Origin: JABFXX01 sp964419605
Lineage (GTDB): Bacteria > Myxococcota_A > Polyangia > Haliangiales > Haliangiaceae
Direction of reading: 5' to 3'
NCBI GenBank assembly: GCA_964419605.1
Contig: CAYQQM010000003.1
Location: forward strand, 42,549-106,548
Length of the DNA stretch: 64,000 bases
The stretch's first letter is position 1; every line of letters starts with the position of its first letter. Shown here one piece after another: positions 1 through 8,352 of the stretch. The translations under genes and the position numbers were made by a program. Below the pieces are notes generated by a model. It was not told the DNA's origin. It was given only the letters and a program-made list of their open reading frames with translations, and made no database searches.

Positions 1-615
1 GCCGGCGAAAACGCGACCATCCTGCATTACACCGATAACCGTTGCGCGATCGCCGACGGAGATTTGGTTCTGGTCGATGCTGGCTGCGAATACGATCACT
101 ACACTGCAGACATCACGCGAACCTGGCCGGCCAACGGGCGCTTTAGCAAATCGCAGCGCCGCGTTTACGAGCGCGTTCTCGCAGCCCAGGCGGCAGCCAT
201 CGAAATGGCGCGGCCAGGAGCAACGCTCGACGATATTCACAACTTCTGCGTGCGTTCGCTGACCGAAGGAATGATCGAACTCGGACTGCTCACTGGCACC
301 ACCGATGACCGCATTGCCGATCAGTCATTTCGCCAGTTCTACATGCACGGCACCTCGCATTGGCTCGGCCTCGATGTTCACGACGCCGGCGCCTATACCC
401 GCGGCGGCAAGCCACGACCGCTCGAACCCGGCATGGTCATCACGGTCGAGCCCGGCCTCTATATCCCGGTTGGAGCTGCCAACGTTCCCGACGAATTGCG
501 TGGCATCGGCGTTCGCATTGAAGACGATGTCGCGATTACCGCGGATGCTCCAGAAGTGTTAACTGCCGCGTGTCCAAAATCGGTGGAGGACATCGAGAGG
601 CTAACGCGGCGTTGA
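1..615 (+). CDS. pepP: Xaa-Pro aminopeptidase, C-terminal part (cut by window edge)
   Basis: The frame is open from base 1 to a TGA at 613-615, so this is the C-terminal 204 residues of a gene that begins before the window. It is the pita-bread catalytic domain of a dimanganese aminopeptidase P, a cytoplasmic enzyme that removes an N-terminal residue preceding proline. The metal ligands of the family are visible in order: Asp in VLVDAG, Asp in TADITRTWP, His in HWLGLDVHD, Glu in TVEPGLY and Glu in VRIEDD. The spacing and sequence follow PepP rather than methionine aminopeptidase. The apparent start at 64 is only the first start-like codon in the window and is not the true start. Confidence 0.93.
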   Translation, partial: AGENATILHYTDNRCAIADGDLVLVDAGCEYDHYTADITRTWPANGRFSKSQRRVYERVLAAQAAAIEMARPGATLDDIHNFCVRSLTEGMIELGLLTGTTDDRIADQSFRQFYMHGTSHWLGLDVHDAGAYTRGGKPRPLEPGMVITVEPGLYIPVGAANVPDELRGIGVRIEDDVAITADAPEVLTAACPKSVEDIERLTRR

Positions 616-776
616 ACGGTTCCCGGGTAGGCGTTGGCTCTGTAGGGGCGCTGGCCAACGACGCCGATGTACGCGGTGTCGGACAACGTGGGTCGTGTCA
701 GGCCGGGAATTCCTCGAGGGGGTACCGAAGATCGTTGAGCTTGACCTTCAAACGACATACGCAGATCCTGAACGCT

Positions 777-1361
777 ATGTTCCGCAAATCAGGTTCGATA
801 CCGCTGACTTGGTTGAACGTTCCAAGCACCTTGGGATTCGGATTCGCACTCCTCGTGGCATGCAGCGATGACACCTCGATGCTGGGAGAAGACGCCTCGG
901 GCGGCGACGAAGAACCGGCTGAGCTCGCCGGGATCACCCGGTTTCACAACGAGGTTCGGGCCACCGTAGGTGTTGGCCCGGTCGTCTGGGATAGTCGCTT
1001 GGCAACGATTGCCGCTATGTGGGCGGCAAAATGCGTAGACAGCAGCCCGCGAGATGGCTTGGTCGACCACAACACCAACCGGAGCCAAAGCTACCCCACA
1101 TATGTTGGCGAAAACGTCTTCGGTAGCAGCGGCGATGCAACTGCCAAGGGCGCCGTCGACTCTTGGGCAAGTGAGCGAACCAACTATGACTACCCAAGCA
1201 ACGTCTGCAGCGGCGTTTGCGGCCACTACACGCAGATCGTGTGGCGGAATTCCACCATGATCGGTTGCGCGAAATCGTCTTGTAGCGGGCTGATGTACTC
1301 GAGCACGATCGTCTGCAACTATGGCCCGGGGGGGAACATTTCAGGCGAACGACCGTACTGA
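777..1361 (+). CDS. CAP/SCP-domain lipoprotein (PR-1-like)
   Basis: This 194-residue protein begins with a basic stretch, a hydrophobic segment and a lipobox-like LLVAC, so it is probably an exported lipoprotein. The rest is a CAP (cysteine-rich secretory, antigen 5, PR-1) domain. It shows the HN motif in the first helix (TRFHNEVRA), the GENV signature (YVGENVFGS), the conserved HYTQIVW segment and a terminal CNYGPGGN. Members of this family are secreted proteins of varied and often unknown function; some bind lipids. I chose the ATG at 777 because it directly precedes the signal peptide; an open frame continues upstream to 570 but overlaps pepP and has no signal character. The surrounding genes do not suggest a specific role. 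Confidence 0.85.
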   Translation: MFRKSGSIPLTWLNVPSTLGFGFALLVACSDDTSMLGEDASGGDEEPAELAGITRFHNEVRATVGVGPVVWDSRLATIAAMWAAKCVDSSPRDGLVDHNTNRSQSYPTYVGENVFGSSGDATAKGAVDSWASERTNYDYPSNVCSGVCGHYTQIVWRNSTMIGCAKSSCSGLMYSSTIVCNYGPGGNISGERPY

Positions 1362-1381
1362 GTTAGCGAAACGTCGCGCGT

Positions 1382-1399
1382 TCGTCACAGAGCTGCCAC
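1382..1399 (+). promoter_or_regulatory. Candidate Pho box upstream of phoB
   Basis: Two heptamers, TCGTCAC (1382-1388) and CTGCCAC (1393-1399), are separated by four bases, giving the 11-bp periodicity of a PhoB-binding site (consensus CTGTCAT-N4-CTGTCAT). The site lies about 46 bases before the phoB start. It suggests autoregulation of phoB by phosphate starvation. The match is imperfect, but the same layout recurs before pstS. Confidence 0.5.
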
Positions 1400-1445
1400 A
1401 CAAGCCCACCATCCTCGACGCGAAATTTGTGCTAGAGCAAAATGA

Positions 1446-2162
1446 ATGAGCGGGCTGGTACTGGTCATCGAAGACGAAGTCGACCTTGCCACCACGCTCG
1501 AATACAATCTGCGGTCGGAGGGCTACCAAGTTCGAGTTGCCCACAACGGCCGCGACGGGCTAGCCGCCGCAACGGCTGCTCCACCGCCCGATGTAATTGT
1601 GCTCGACCTCATGCTGCCGGACCTTGCGGGTACCGAGATTTGCCGCCAACTGCGCGAGCAACAACCCACGCGGCACACACCGGTGATCATGTGTACCGCC
1701 AAGGGCGAGGAAATCGACCGCGTCGTAGGTTTTGAGCTCGGTGCCGATGACTATGTCGTGAAGCCGTTCAGCATGCGGGAATTGGTCCTGCGCATCCGAG
1801 CATTGGTTCGACGAGCAAAGCATGGTGACAGCGAGGCATCGTTGGTACAGGTGGGCCGGCTGAAGATCGATGGAGAGGCGCATCGCGTATGGGTGGATGA
1901 CCGAGCCATCGATCTCACCGCTCTCGAGTTTCGGTTGCTACATGCACTCCTGTCGCGACGTGGCCGTGTGCAAACCCGCGAAGCGCTGCTATCGGAAGTT
2001 TGGGGTATCGTCGCCGACGTAACGACGCGAACCGTCGATACCCACATCAAGCGACTACGTGAAAAGCTGGGAGAAGTGGGGGCGTATATCGAGACGTTGC
2101 GCGGCGTGGGATACCGCTTCACTGCTACACCCGAAGATGGCGAACCGCGAGGAGCCCCGTGA
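1446..2162 (+). CDS. phoB: Phosphate regulon response regulator PhoB
   Basis: This is a 238-residue OmpR/PhoB-type response regulator. The receiver domain occupies about residues 3-118, with the acidic pair in VIEDE, the phospho-acceptor Asp54 in IVLDLMLP and the conserved Lys in VVKPFS. A winged-helix DNA-binding domain follows at about 135-228 (DLTALEFRLL, TRTVDTHIKRLREKLG, IETLRGVGYRF). The C-terminus overlaps the kinase gene phoR by four bases (GTGA), so the two are translationally coupled. The downstream phoU and pst genes and the two Pho-box-like sites identify it as the phosphate-starvation activator. Another ATG at 1442 is out of frame; the ATG at 1446 gives the full receiver domain. 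Confidence 0.92.
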   Translation: MSGLVLVIEDEVDLATTLEYNLRSEGYQVRVAHNGRDGLAAATAAPPPDVIVLDLMLPDLAGTEICRQLREQQPTRHTPVIMCTAKGEEIDRVVGFELGADDYVVKPFSMRELVLRIRALVRRAKHGDSEASLVQVGRLKIDGEAHRVWVDDRAIDLTALEFRLLHALLSRRGRVQTREALLSEVWGIVADVTTRTVDTHIKRLREKLGEVGAYIETLRGVGYRFTATPEDGEPRGAP

Positions 2163-3400
2163 CCGCAGCGGTGTGGGCCGTGTTGCTGGTCGTGGCTACG
2201 GCGTGGGTGAGCAGCGCAGTCGCACGTCGTCCACTTCGCCGCCTCGCAGCAGCGATGCGCGAAGTTGTGCGCAACCCCGAACGCCGCCTTTCCGAACCCT
2301 CCGGATCGAGCGAGGAACTTGAACTGAGGCGATGGATTAACGCGTTGGCCGAAGACGCGGAACGCTCTCGCCAGGCGTTACATCATGAGCGCACCCTGCT
2401 CGCCTCGGTGGCCGATGGGCTCACGCAAGGATTGATCGCCATCGACGGCGAACGCAGGATCGAGATGCTTAACGACGCGGCGCGCCGAATGCTCGGCGTG
2501 CAAAGTTCGCTCGTCGGCGAACCGTTGCTGGAATTTGTGCGCGTACCCGAACTGCGCACACTCATTGACAACACCGGCGACGCAAAAGCCGAAGTCCAAC
2601 TGCCATCGGGGCCCAGAGCATTGATCCGCGTCACACGCACGTGGGGGCATGCGGGTCGCGTACTTCTGCTCGAAGATGTCACCACGGTCCGAAAACTCGA
2701 ATCCGTCCGACGCGATTTTGTAGCGAACGTATCGCATGAATTGCGTACCCCTGTATCCGTGATCCGGGCGAACGCAGAGACTCTGCTGGCGGGTGCAAAA
2801 GAAGATCCGGCGATTGCGGGCAAGTTGATCGAAGCGCTTCACCGCAATGCGGAACGCCTTGCCCGGATTATCGCCGATCTACTCGATCTGTCTCGACTTG
2901 ACGCAGGACAGTACCGCCTCGATGTTGGCCCAGTTCACCTGCGTACGGTTGCGGAGCAGTCCATGTCTGCCGTTGGTTCGCTCGCCGATCAGCGCAGCAT
3001 CAAGCTACACGTCGACATTGCCGAGGCGCTGTCCGTACAGGCCGACCCCAAAGCGCTCGACCAAATCCTCGTTAACCTAATCGATAACGGGGTCAAGTAC
3101 ACTCGCTCCGAGGGTAACGTGTGGATCGCAGCACGCGAGTCCGGCACAGCGGTCCGGATCGAAGTATCGGATGACGGCCCCGGCATTGCCGACAAACATC
3201 GCGAGCGCCTGTTCGAGCGGTTCTACCGCGCCGACCCCAGCCGGTCGCGCGAAGCTGGCGGGACTGGACTCGGACTATCGATCGTGAAACATCTCGTCGA
3301 GAGCATGAGGGGGGAAATCGGCATTGAACCCAAGGACCCTCACGGCAGCATTTTCTGGCTAGAACTTCCACGTGCAGCGAGCGCAAGGATCCTCCCATGA
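2159..3400 (+). CDS. phoR: Phosphate regulon sensor histidine kinase PhoR
   Basis: This 413-residue kinase starts with a GTG that overlaps the phoB stop. It has one N-terminal membrane segment (about residues 4-20), then a linker, a PAS-like domain (about 85-180), a HisKA domain with the phosphorylated His in NVSHELRTPVS, and a HATPase_c domain with N-box (LVNLIDNGVKYT), G1 box (DDGPGIAD) and G2 box (GGTGLGLSIV). A single short membrane anchor without a large periplasmic loop is normal for PhoR, which senses phosphate indirectly through the Pst transporter and PhoU. All three genes are encoded here. It should phosphorylate and dephosphorylate the PhoB encoded immediately before it. Confidence 0.9.
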   Translation: MTAAVWAVLLVVATAWVSSAVARRPLRRLAAAMREVVRNPERRLSEPSGSSEELELRRWINALAEDAERSRQALHHERTLLASVADGLTQGLIAIDGERRIEMLNDAARRMLGVQSSLVGEPLLEFVRVPELRTLIDNTGDAKAEVQLPSGPRALIRVTRTWGHAGRVLLLEDVTTVRKLESVRRDFVANVSHELRTPVSVIRANAETLLAGAKEDPAIAGKLIEALHRNAERLARIIADLLDLSRLDAGQYRLDVGPVHLRTVAEQSMSAVGSLADQRSIKLHVDIAEALSVQADPKALDQILVNLIDNGVKYTRSEGNVWIAARESGTAVRIEVSDDGPGIADKHRERLFERFYRADPSRSREAGGTGLGLSIVKHLVESMRGEIGIEPKDPHGSIFWLELPRAASARILP

Positions 3401-4077
3401 ATGCAACCCACACCAGCAGAGACTTCGAAAACGAGTTGCGAACGCTGCGCGAGCGGCTGTGCGCCATGGGCGGGCGCTGTGAGTCGCAAATCAGCCTTGC
3501 GATGCGTGCGCTATCGGATCGCGACGACGATGTTGCCCGAACCGTGATCCAGAACGACGCAATCATCGACCGCGATGAGACCGAAATCGACGAGCTGGCG
3601 CAGCAGATTCTGGCCACCCGACAGCCGGTAGCCTCGGACCTGCGGTTTCTGACGATGTCGCTCAAGTTTGTAACGGATCTCGAGCGCATCGGCGATCTCG
3701 CGGTTGGCATCGCGAAGCGAGCTCTCGAACTCAATCGCTTACCGCCACTGACCACGATGCCCGATCTCGGCCGGCTTTCCGCCCTCGTCGACAAGAACCT
3801 CAAGGCCGCTCTCGATAGTTTTGTACACCGCGACCCCGAAAAGGCGACCGCAGTGATCAGCGCGGATCGAGAAATCGACAAACTCAATGCGAGCCAGTTT
3901 GCCGAACTCATCGCTCACGTTGCAACCGACCCGGCAACCGTCACACGAGTCCTTCCGCTCACATCGGTTTGCCGGTATCTCGAGCGCATTGGCGACCACG
4001 TAAAAAACTTGGCGGAAGAAATCGTCTACATGGTCCGCGCGCAAGACGTGCGCCACAGACCCCGCGAAACGCATTAA
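3397..4077 (+). CDS. phoU: Phosphate transport system regulator PhoU
   Basis: This 226-residue protein is all helical in character and carries two PhoU repeats. The first contains DRDETEIDELAQQIL and RQPVASDLRFL, and the second contains ISADREIDKLNASQF and RYLERIGDHVKNLAEEIV. Each ends in the acidic E/D-xxx-D motif that binds metal in this family. PhoU couples the Pst transporter to PhoR and restrains the regulon in high phosphate. The start overlaps the phoR stop by four bases (ATGA), so phoB-phoR-phoU look like one operon. Here phoU precedes the transporter genes, unlike the E. coli order, where it follows pstB. Confidence 0.92.
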   Translation: MNATHTSRDFENELRTLRERLCAMGGRCESQISLAMRALSDRDDDVARTVIQNDAIIDRDETEIDELAQQILATRQPVASDLRFLTMSLKFVTDLERIGDLAVGIAKRALELNRLPPLTTMPDLGRLSALVDKNLKAALDSFVHRDPEKATAVISADREIDKLNASQFAELIAHVATDPATVTRVLPLTSVCRYLERIGDHVKNLAEEIVYMVRAQDVRHRPRETH

Positions 4078-4093
4078 TCGGCTACACAACAAA

Positions 4094-4111
4094 TTGTCAC
4101 CGTGCCGTCAC
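4094..4111 (+). promoter_or_regulatory. Candidate Pho box upstream of pstS
   Basis: TTGTCAC (4094-4100) and CCGTCAC (4105-4111) form a direct repeat with four-base spacing and 11-bp periodicity, matching the PhoB half-site layout. It sits in the phoU-pstS gap, 46 bases before the pstS start. That is almost the same distance as the comparable site before phoB. It suggests that pstSCAB has its own phosphate-controlled promoter. Confidence 0.55.
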
Positions 4112-4157
4112 AATAGCGCCGCGAACCTGCCGCAACACCGGCCTACCTTTGCCGACC

Positions 4158-5246
4158 ATGAACTCTATGAAAATGGGAATCGCGCTCCTGGTTACTGCCA
4201 CGGCCGCTACCGCGTGCCGAAGCGATAAGCCGAGCGAAACCAAGGCCACCTCACCTGCCAGCGCACCGGAAACTACCGCCACCGGAACCAAACGAGGAGC
4301 GGTCACCCTCAACGCGAGCGGGTCCACGTTCCAAAAAGCCTTTCAAGAAGTTGCGATCGAAGACTTCACCCGCAAGAACAGCGGCGTAAAAATCAACTAT
4401 GGCGGCGGTGGTTCTGGCAAGGGTCGGCAAGATCTGTCGGATATGGTGGTTGACTTCGCCGGCTCCGATTCAGCGTTTAAGGATGCCGATAAGGCCAAGA
4501 TCAAGGGCGGAGAAGTGCTCTACTTTCCGATCTTGCTCGGCGCGGTAACGGTCTCCTACAACCTTGGAAGCGGCGAACACCTGCAGTTGTCGCCAGGAAC
4601 CCTTGCGAAGATTTTTCAGCGCGACATCAAAAAGTGGAACGCATCGGAGATCGCCGCCGATAATCCGGGCGCCAAGCTCCCTAACCTCGACATCGTTGTT
4701 GTCCATCGCTCGGACGGATCAGGCACCACCGACAACTTCACCAAGTACCTCGAGAAAGCCGCCAACGATGTCTGGAAGCTCAAGAGCGGGTCTACGGTGG
4801 AGTGGCCCGTAGATACGCAAGCCGGCAACGGCAATGCCGGCGTTGCCCAGATCATCAAGTCGACCCAGGGGGCGATCGGTTACGTGGACCTGTCGGATGC
4901 CAAAGCGACTGGGCTGCGATATGCGTCGATTCGGAACAGCTCAGGAAAGTACGTTGCCCCGACGGCAGAATCAGCTTCGGCAGCTGGCGAAGGAATCGAA
5001 GTCGGTGCCGACTTGGTGTTCAGCGCGCTGAACGCGAAAACCGATGCCGCCTATCCGATCACGTGCCAATCGTGGGTGATTGTCTACGCGAAGCAGTCCG
5101 ACAAAGCGAAAGCAGCAACGATCCAGGCGTATGTAAAGTTCCTGTTGTCCGACGCTCAGAAGTACCTGCCCGAAATCGATTTCGCACCGCTCCCACAAAG
5201 CCTTCGGGAAAAGGCGCTTGCGCAGGTCGACAAGATCCAGCTGTAA
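4158..5246 (+). CDS. pstS: Phosphate-binding lipoprotein PstS
   Basis: This is the periplasmic phosphate-binding component of the Pst ABC transporter, 362 residues long. A signal peptide ends in a lipoprotein-type cysteine (ATAACR region, Cys20), followed by a Ser/Thr/Ala-rich linker. The mature protein has the PstS ligand-binding elements: NASGSTFQKAF near the N-terminus, the glycine-rich GGGGSGKG loop, DFAGSD, and HRSDGSGTTDNF for phosphate contacts. I chose the ATG at 4158 because it begins the signal peptide; the open frame extends back into phoU but that part is not plausible. Five bases separate it from pstC. The preceding Pho box suggests induction by phosphate starvation. Confidence 0.93.
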   Translation: MNSMKMGIALLVTATAATACRSDKPSETKATSPASAPETTATGTKRGAVTLNASGSTFQKAFQEVAIEDFTRKNSGVKINYGGGGSGKGRQDLSDMVVDFAGSDSAFKDADKAKIKGGEVLYFPILLGAVTVSYNLGSGEHLQLSPGTLAKIFQRDIKKWNASEIAADNPGAKLPNLDIVVVHRSDGSGTTDNFTKYLEKAANDVWKLKSGSTVEWPVDTQAGNGNAGVAQIIKSTQGAIGYVDLSDAKATGLRYASIRNSSGKYVAPTAESASAAGEGIEVGADLVFSALNAKTDAAYPITCQSWVIVYAKQSDKAKAATIQAYVKFLLSDAQKYLPEIDFAPLPQSLREKALAQVDKIQL

Positions 5247-5251
5247 CCCCA

Positions 5252-6136
5252 ATGCGTCAAGGCTTTTCTACGGCGGACCTTCGCAGCCGCGGCCAAAGCG
5301 CCGATCGGATGTTTCGCGCCTTAGCGGTGACCGCGGGTGCAATCGTCCTGGTGGTGTTGCTCCTGATCGCGGTAGTAATGACTCACCGAGCGCTGCCCGT
5401 TCTCGAGACCACGGGACTTTCGTTTTTCACGGGGACGCGATGGTCCGCGCCTGACGAGTTATTTGGCGCTTTGCCATTCGTTTGGGGCACGCTTTATACG
5501 GCGGCAATAGCGGTCGCTATCGCCGTCCCGATAAGCCTAGGCGTTGCGCTGCTCGTCACCCAAGTAGCGCCGCCACGTTTGCGGCGGCCACTTGTTTACT
5601 TCGTCGATCTGCTCGCAGTGGTTCCATCGGTGGTATTCGGGCTTTGGGGGATCCTCGTTATCGCACCTCACATCGGCCGATCGTTCCTTACCGCCGGAGT
5701 CATTCTCGCGATGATGATTACTCCGATTATTACTTCGCTGGCGCGCGAAGTGATCGAGACGACCCCGCCGGGGGAAAAGGAGGCTGCGCTCGCCCTCGGT
5801 GCAACTCGATGGGAGATGATCGCTGGCACTGTATGGCCGCACTCTAAGGCCGGCCTGGTCGGCGCAGTGATGCTCGGCCTGGGTCGGGCGATGGGAGAAA
5901 CCATCGCGGCCGCACTCGTGATCGGATCAGCTCTCGGGCAAGTCACACTGAAGCCACTTGCGGCCGGAAATTCGATGCCCGCAGTCATCGCCAATGAGTG
6001 GGGCGAGGCTGACCACTTGCACAAATCCGCGCTGATCGCGCTCGCAGTGCTGCTGTTTGCTATCACCATTGCGGTGAATCTCGTGGCGGCTGCAATCGTA
6101 CGTCGCTCTGCTGCTCGCAGTGGGGGACGCAGCTAA
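5252..6136 (+). CDS. pstC: Phosphate ABC transporter permease PstC
   Basis: This 294-residue inner-membrane permease has about six transmembrane segments, the first at roughly residues 22-42. The EAA-type cytoplasmic loop that contacts the ATPase PstB is seen as KEAALALGATRWEMI. The segment FVWGTLYTAAIAVAIAVPIS is typical of PstC. The start at 5252 follows the pstS stop by five bases. The end overlaps the first base of the pstA start codon (TAATG), so the genes are translationally coupled. The frame is open far upstream inside pstS, but that extension is an antisense-free shadow of pstS in another frame. Confidence 0.92.
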   Translation: MRQGFSTADLRSRGQSADRMFRALAVTAGAIVLVVLLLIAVVMTHRALPVLETTGLSFFTGTRWSAPDELFGALPFVWGTLYTAAIAVAIAVPISLGVALLVTQVAPPRLRRPLVYFVDLLAVVPSVVFGLWGILVIAPHIGRSFLTAGVILAMMITPIITSLAREVIETTPPGEKEAALALGATRWEMIAGTVWPHSKAGLVGAVMLGLGRAMGETIAAALVIGSALGQVTLKPLAAGNSMPAVIANEWGEADHLHKSALIALAVLLFAITIAVNLVAAAIVRRSAARSGGRS

Positions 6137-7077
6137 TGCCGGACGCGTCTACCACTACCGTCGAGAGCGGTGTCACGGCGTTACCGGCCAAAGCGATGCA
6201 CGAGCCTGCCGTGGACCTGCGAGCGCGGCGGAGCTGGCGGAGCGTGAAGAACAACGCAATGACCTGCGTGCTGGCCGCAAGTATCTTAGTTGTCGCAGCC
6301 CCATTGCTAGGGGTTTTGTGGGCTGTGGCCGCCAAGGGCGCGAAGACGGCGTTTGACGCTTTTCCGGCGTTTTTCACGTCGGAGATTCCGGTCATCTCTC
6401 GGCGACCAGGCCCCGGCATGGGGCCGGCCATCCTAGGCACGCTGCTTTGCACAGGCGGTGCGACGCTGCTCGCAGTTCCCACCGGCATTCTTGCTGCAGT
6501 CTACCTTCACGAGTACGGCGCTCGATCGCAATTTGCCAGACTGATTCGATTCATGGCGATGGTCATGACTGGGGTTCCATCGATCGTCATGGGGTTGTTT
6601 GTCTACGTGATGTGGACCATGCGCTTCGGCTATTCCGCATTCGGTGGTTCACTCGCCCTGGCATGTCTCATGCTCCCAGTCGTGATCGGCACAACAGAGC
6701 AAATGTTGCGATTGGTGCCTAACCAACTTCGCGAAGGTGCGTATGCACTTGGTGCTTCGAAAAGTCGCGCGATCGTCACTGTGGTGGTGCCCGCCGCGCT
6801 TCCCGGCATTGTGTCAGGTGCACTACTCGCAGTCGCTCGCGCGGCGGGTGAGACCGCACCGTTACTGTTCACAGTGGGCGCGGCGACGGCGTTTAACCCG
6901 CACCTGTTCAGCGAGGCAAACACCGCCTTGTCGGTGCAGATTTTTGGCAATGCAACTTCTGCGTTCAGCGCGGCACAGGACCGCGCCTGGGGCGCCGCTC
7001 TCACGCTTGTGCTACTTGCGTTTTTCGCCACGATAGCGGCCCGATTGTTTACCGCCCGATTTGCGACCCCACGATGA
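6136..7077 (+). CDS. pstA: Phosphate ABC transporter permease PstA
   Basis: This 313-residue permease is the second membrane subunit of the Pst transporter. Transmembrane segments begin at about residues 45-70 and continue through GTLLCTGGATLLAVPTGILA, VMTGVPSIVMGLFVYVMW, a central hydrophobic helix and a C-terminal one. The coupling loop REGAYALGASKSRAIV corresponds to the EAA motif. The N-terminus is preceded by a polar extension of about 40 residues. It overlaps pstC by one base and pstB by four bases (ATGA), as expected for a stoichiometric complex made from one transcript. Confidence 0.92.
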   Translation: MPDASTTTVESGVTALPAKAMHEPAVDLRARRSWRSVKNNAMTCVLAASILVVAAPLLGVLWAVAAKGAKTAFDAFPAFFTSEIPVISRRPGPGMGPAILGTLLCTGGATLLAVPTGILAAVYLHEYGARSQFARLIRFMAMVMTGVPSIVMGLFVYVMWTMRFGYSAFGGSLALACLMLPVVIGTTEQMLRLVPNQLREGAYALGASKSRAIVTVVVPAALPGIVSGALLAVARAAGETAPLLFTVGAATAFNPHLFSEANTALSVQIFGNATSAFSAAQDRAWGAALTLVLLAFFATIAARLFTARFATPR

Positions 7078-7889
7078 TGGCACACACGTCCTACATACAG
7101 CGCGAGTCTTCCGTATTTTCCCTCGAAACATTGGAAGTCTACTATGGAGCGTTTCGCGCTGTGCGAAGCGTCAATCTACAAATTCGGTCGAACGAGATCA
7201 CAGCGTTTATCGGACCGTCCGGGTGCGGAAAGACCTCCGTCCTGCGCTGTCTAAACCGGATGAACGATCTGATCCCCAACGCGCGGATCGCCGGTACGGT
7301 GGCGTACCGCGGCGTCGATCTCTACGCCCCAGACGTCTCTGCCACAGAAGTACGGCGTCGCATCGGCATGGTATTTCAAAAACCCAACCCGTTCCCGAAG
7401 AGCATCTACGACAACATCGCGTTCGGCCCGCGCATCAACGGCAAACACCACCGCGCCGACCTCGACCACATCGTCGAGACCTCGCTGCGCGCGGCAGCTC
7501 TGTGGGATGAAGTCAAAGACCGGCTACGCACATCCGCTCTCGGCCTTTCCGGCGGTCAACAACAGCGACTCTGTATCGCCCGTACGATTGCCGTTGAACC
7601 GGAAGTTCTGCTCATGGACGAGCCGTGCAGCGCACTCGATCCGATCGCCACCGCGCGCATCGAGGAACTCATGCGCGCGCTCAAAGGCAGATACACGATT
7701 GTAATCGTAACGCACAATATGCAGCAGGCAGCCCGAGTCAGCGATCGCACCGCATTCTTCACCGCCGAAGTCGACGCGGAGACCGAACAGCGCTGCGGTG
7801 TCCTCGTCGAGTACGATCAGACCGGCAAGATCTTCTCCAACCCATCGGACACCCGGACCGAGAACTACATTACCGGTCGCTTCGGCTAA
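7074..7889 (+). CDS. pstB: Phosphate ABC transporter ATP-binding protein PstB
   Basis: This 271-residue ATPase energises phosphate import. It has Walker A GPSGCGKTS, the Q-loop in MVFQKPNPFPKSIYDN (a hallmark of PstB), the signature LSGGQQQR, Walker B VLLMDEPCSALDP and the switch His in VTHNMQQAARVSDR. An N-terminal extension of about 15 residues precedes the canonical start of the family. Two ATG codons in tandem (7074 and 7077) could serve as start; the first overlaps the pstA stop. The TAA stop at 7887-7889 overlaps the stop of the convergent cupin gene, leaving no room for a conventional terminator between them. Confidence 0.93.
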   Translation: MMAHTSYIQRESSVFSLETLEVYYGAFRAVRSVNLQIRSNEITAFIGPSGCGKTSVLRCLNRMNDLIPNARIAGTVAYRGVDLYAPDVSATEVRRRIGMVFQKPNPFPKSIYDNIAFGPRINGKHHRADLDHIVETSLRAAALWDEVKDRLRTSALGLSGGQQQRLCIARTIAVEPEVLLMDEPCSALDPIATARIEELMRALKGRYTIVIVTHNMQQAARVSDRTAFFTAEVDAETEQRCGVLVEYDQTGKIFSNPSDTRTENYITGRFG

Positions 7890-8245
7890 AGACTCGGCTC
7901 AGCGGTCTGATTAACCCGGTCGCCCTTCGTCGTTGGCTGCGAAATAACCAGAAACTCCACAGCAGCACTCGACTCATTGCGCATTTGATGAGGAACGCCC
8001 GGGGACACTTCAACCCCTTCGTGTGCGCGAATGGTGTGAGCAACTCCATCGACATCCAACGTCGCAACGCCGCAGAGAACGAAGAAAAATTGTCGCGCGG
8101 TCTGATGTATATGCGTAACTTCCGACGTTCCCGCCGGCATCCGTTCGTGGATCACGCTCAAAGCGTCACCCTTTACGAGGTGCCACCCGTCGCAATTTTC
8201 ACCCCAAACGTAGTGCTCACAGCCCTGTTTCGAAACAACCACCAT
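7886..8245 (-). CDS. Small cupin-domain protein
   Basis: This 119-residue protein is a single cupin barrel. The metal-binding pattern is visible as HIH in EVTHIHQTARQFFFVLCG (cupin motif 1) and the His of VSPGVPHQMRN (motif 2); the family Glu after HxH is replaced by Gln or displaced. Single-domain cupins include isomerases, dioxygenases and sensors, so no substrate can be assigned. I favour the ATG at 8245 (MVVVSKQG), because the open frame extending to 8275 adds residues without family similarity. The gene converges on pstB with overlapping stops. Confidence 0.7.
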   Translation of the reverse strand: MVVVSKQGCEHYVWGENCDGWHLVKGDALSVIHERMPAGTSEVTHIHQTARQFFFVLCGVATLDVDGVAHTIRAHEGVEVSPGVPHQMRNESSAAVEFLVISQPTTKGDRVNQTAEPSL

Positions 8246-8283
8246 GCTCAGTGTATAACTCAATCCGATCAGCAATCATTTCC

Positions 8284-8352
8284 GATCGATCCACCTCCGC
8301 ACTCCCGAGTCGGGAGTGCTGCGCACCCCGGCGAAGCCGGGGTTATCGATCG
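8284..8352 (+). repeat. Double-hairpin palindromic repeat, copy 1
   Basis: This 69-bp element contains two GC-rich hairpins. The first is GCACTCCC/GGGAGTGC around a 5-base centre (8299-8319), and the second is ACCCCGGC/GCCGGGGT around GAA (8325-8343). It is bounded by GATCGAT-like ends. It matches copy 2 (12933-13001, opposite orientation) at 65 of 69 positions. It lies at the 3' end of the PilZ gene and supplies that gene's last codons and stop. Confidence 0.85.
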
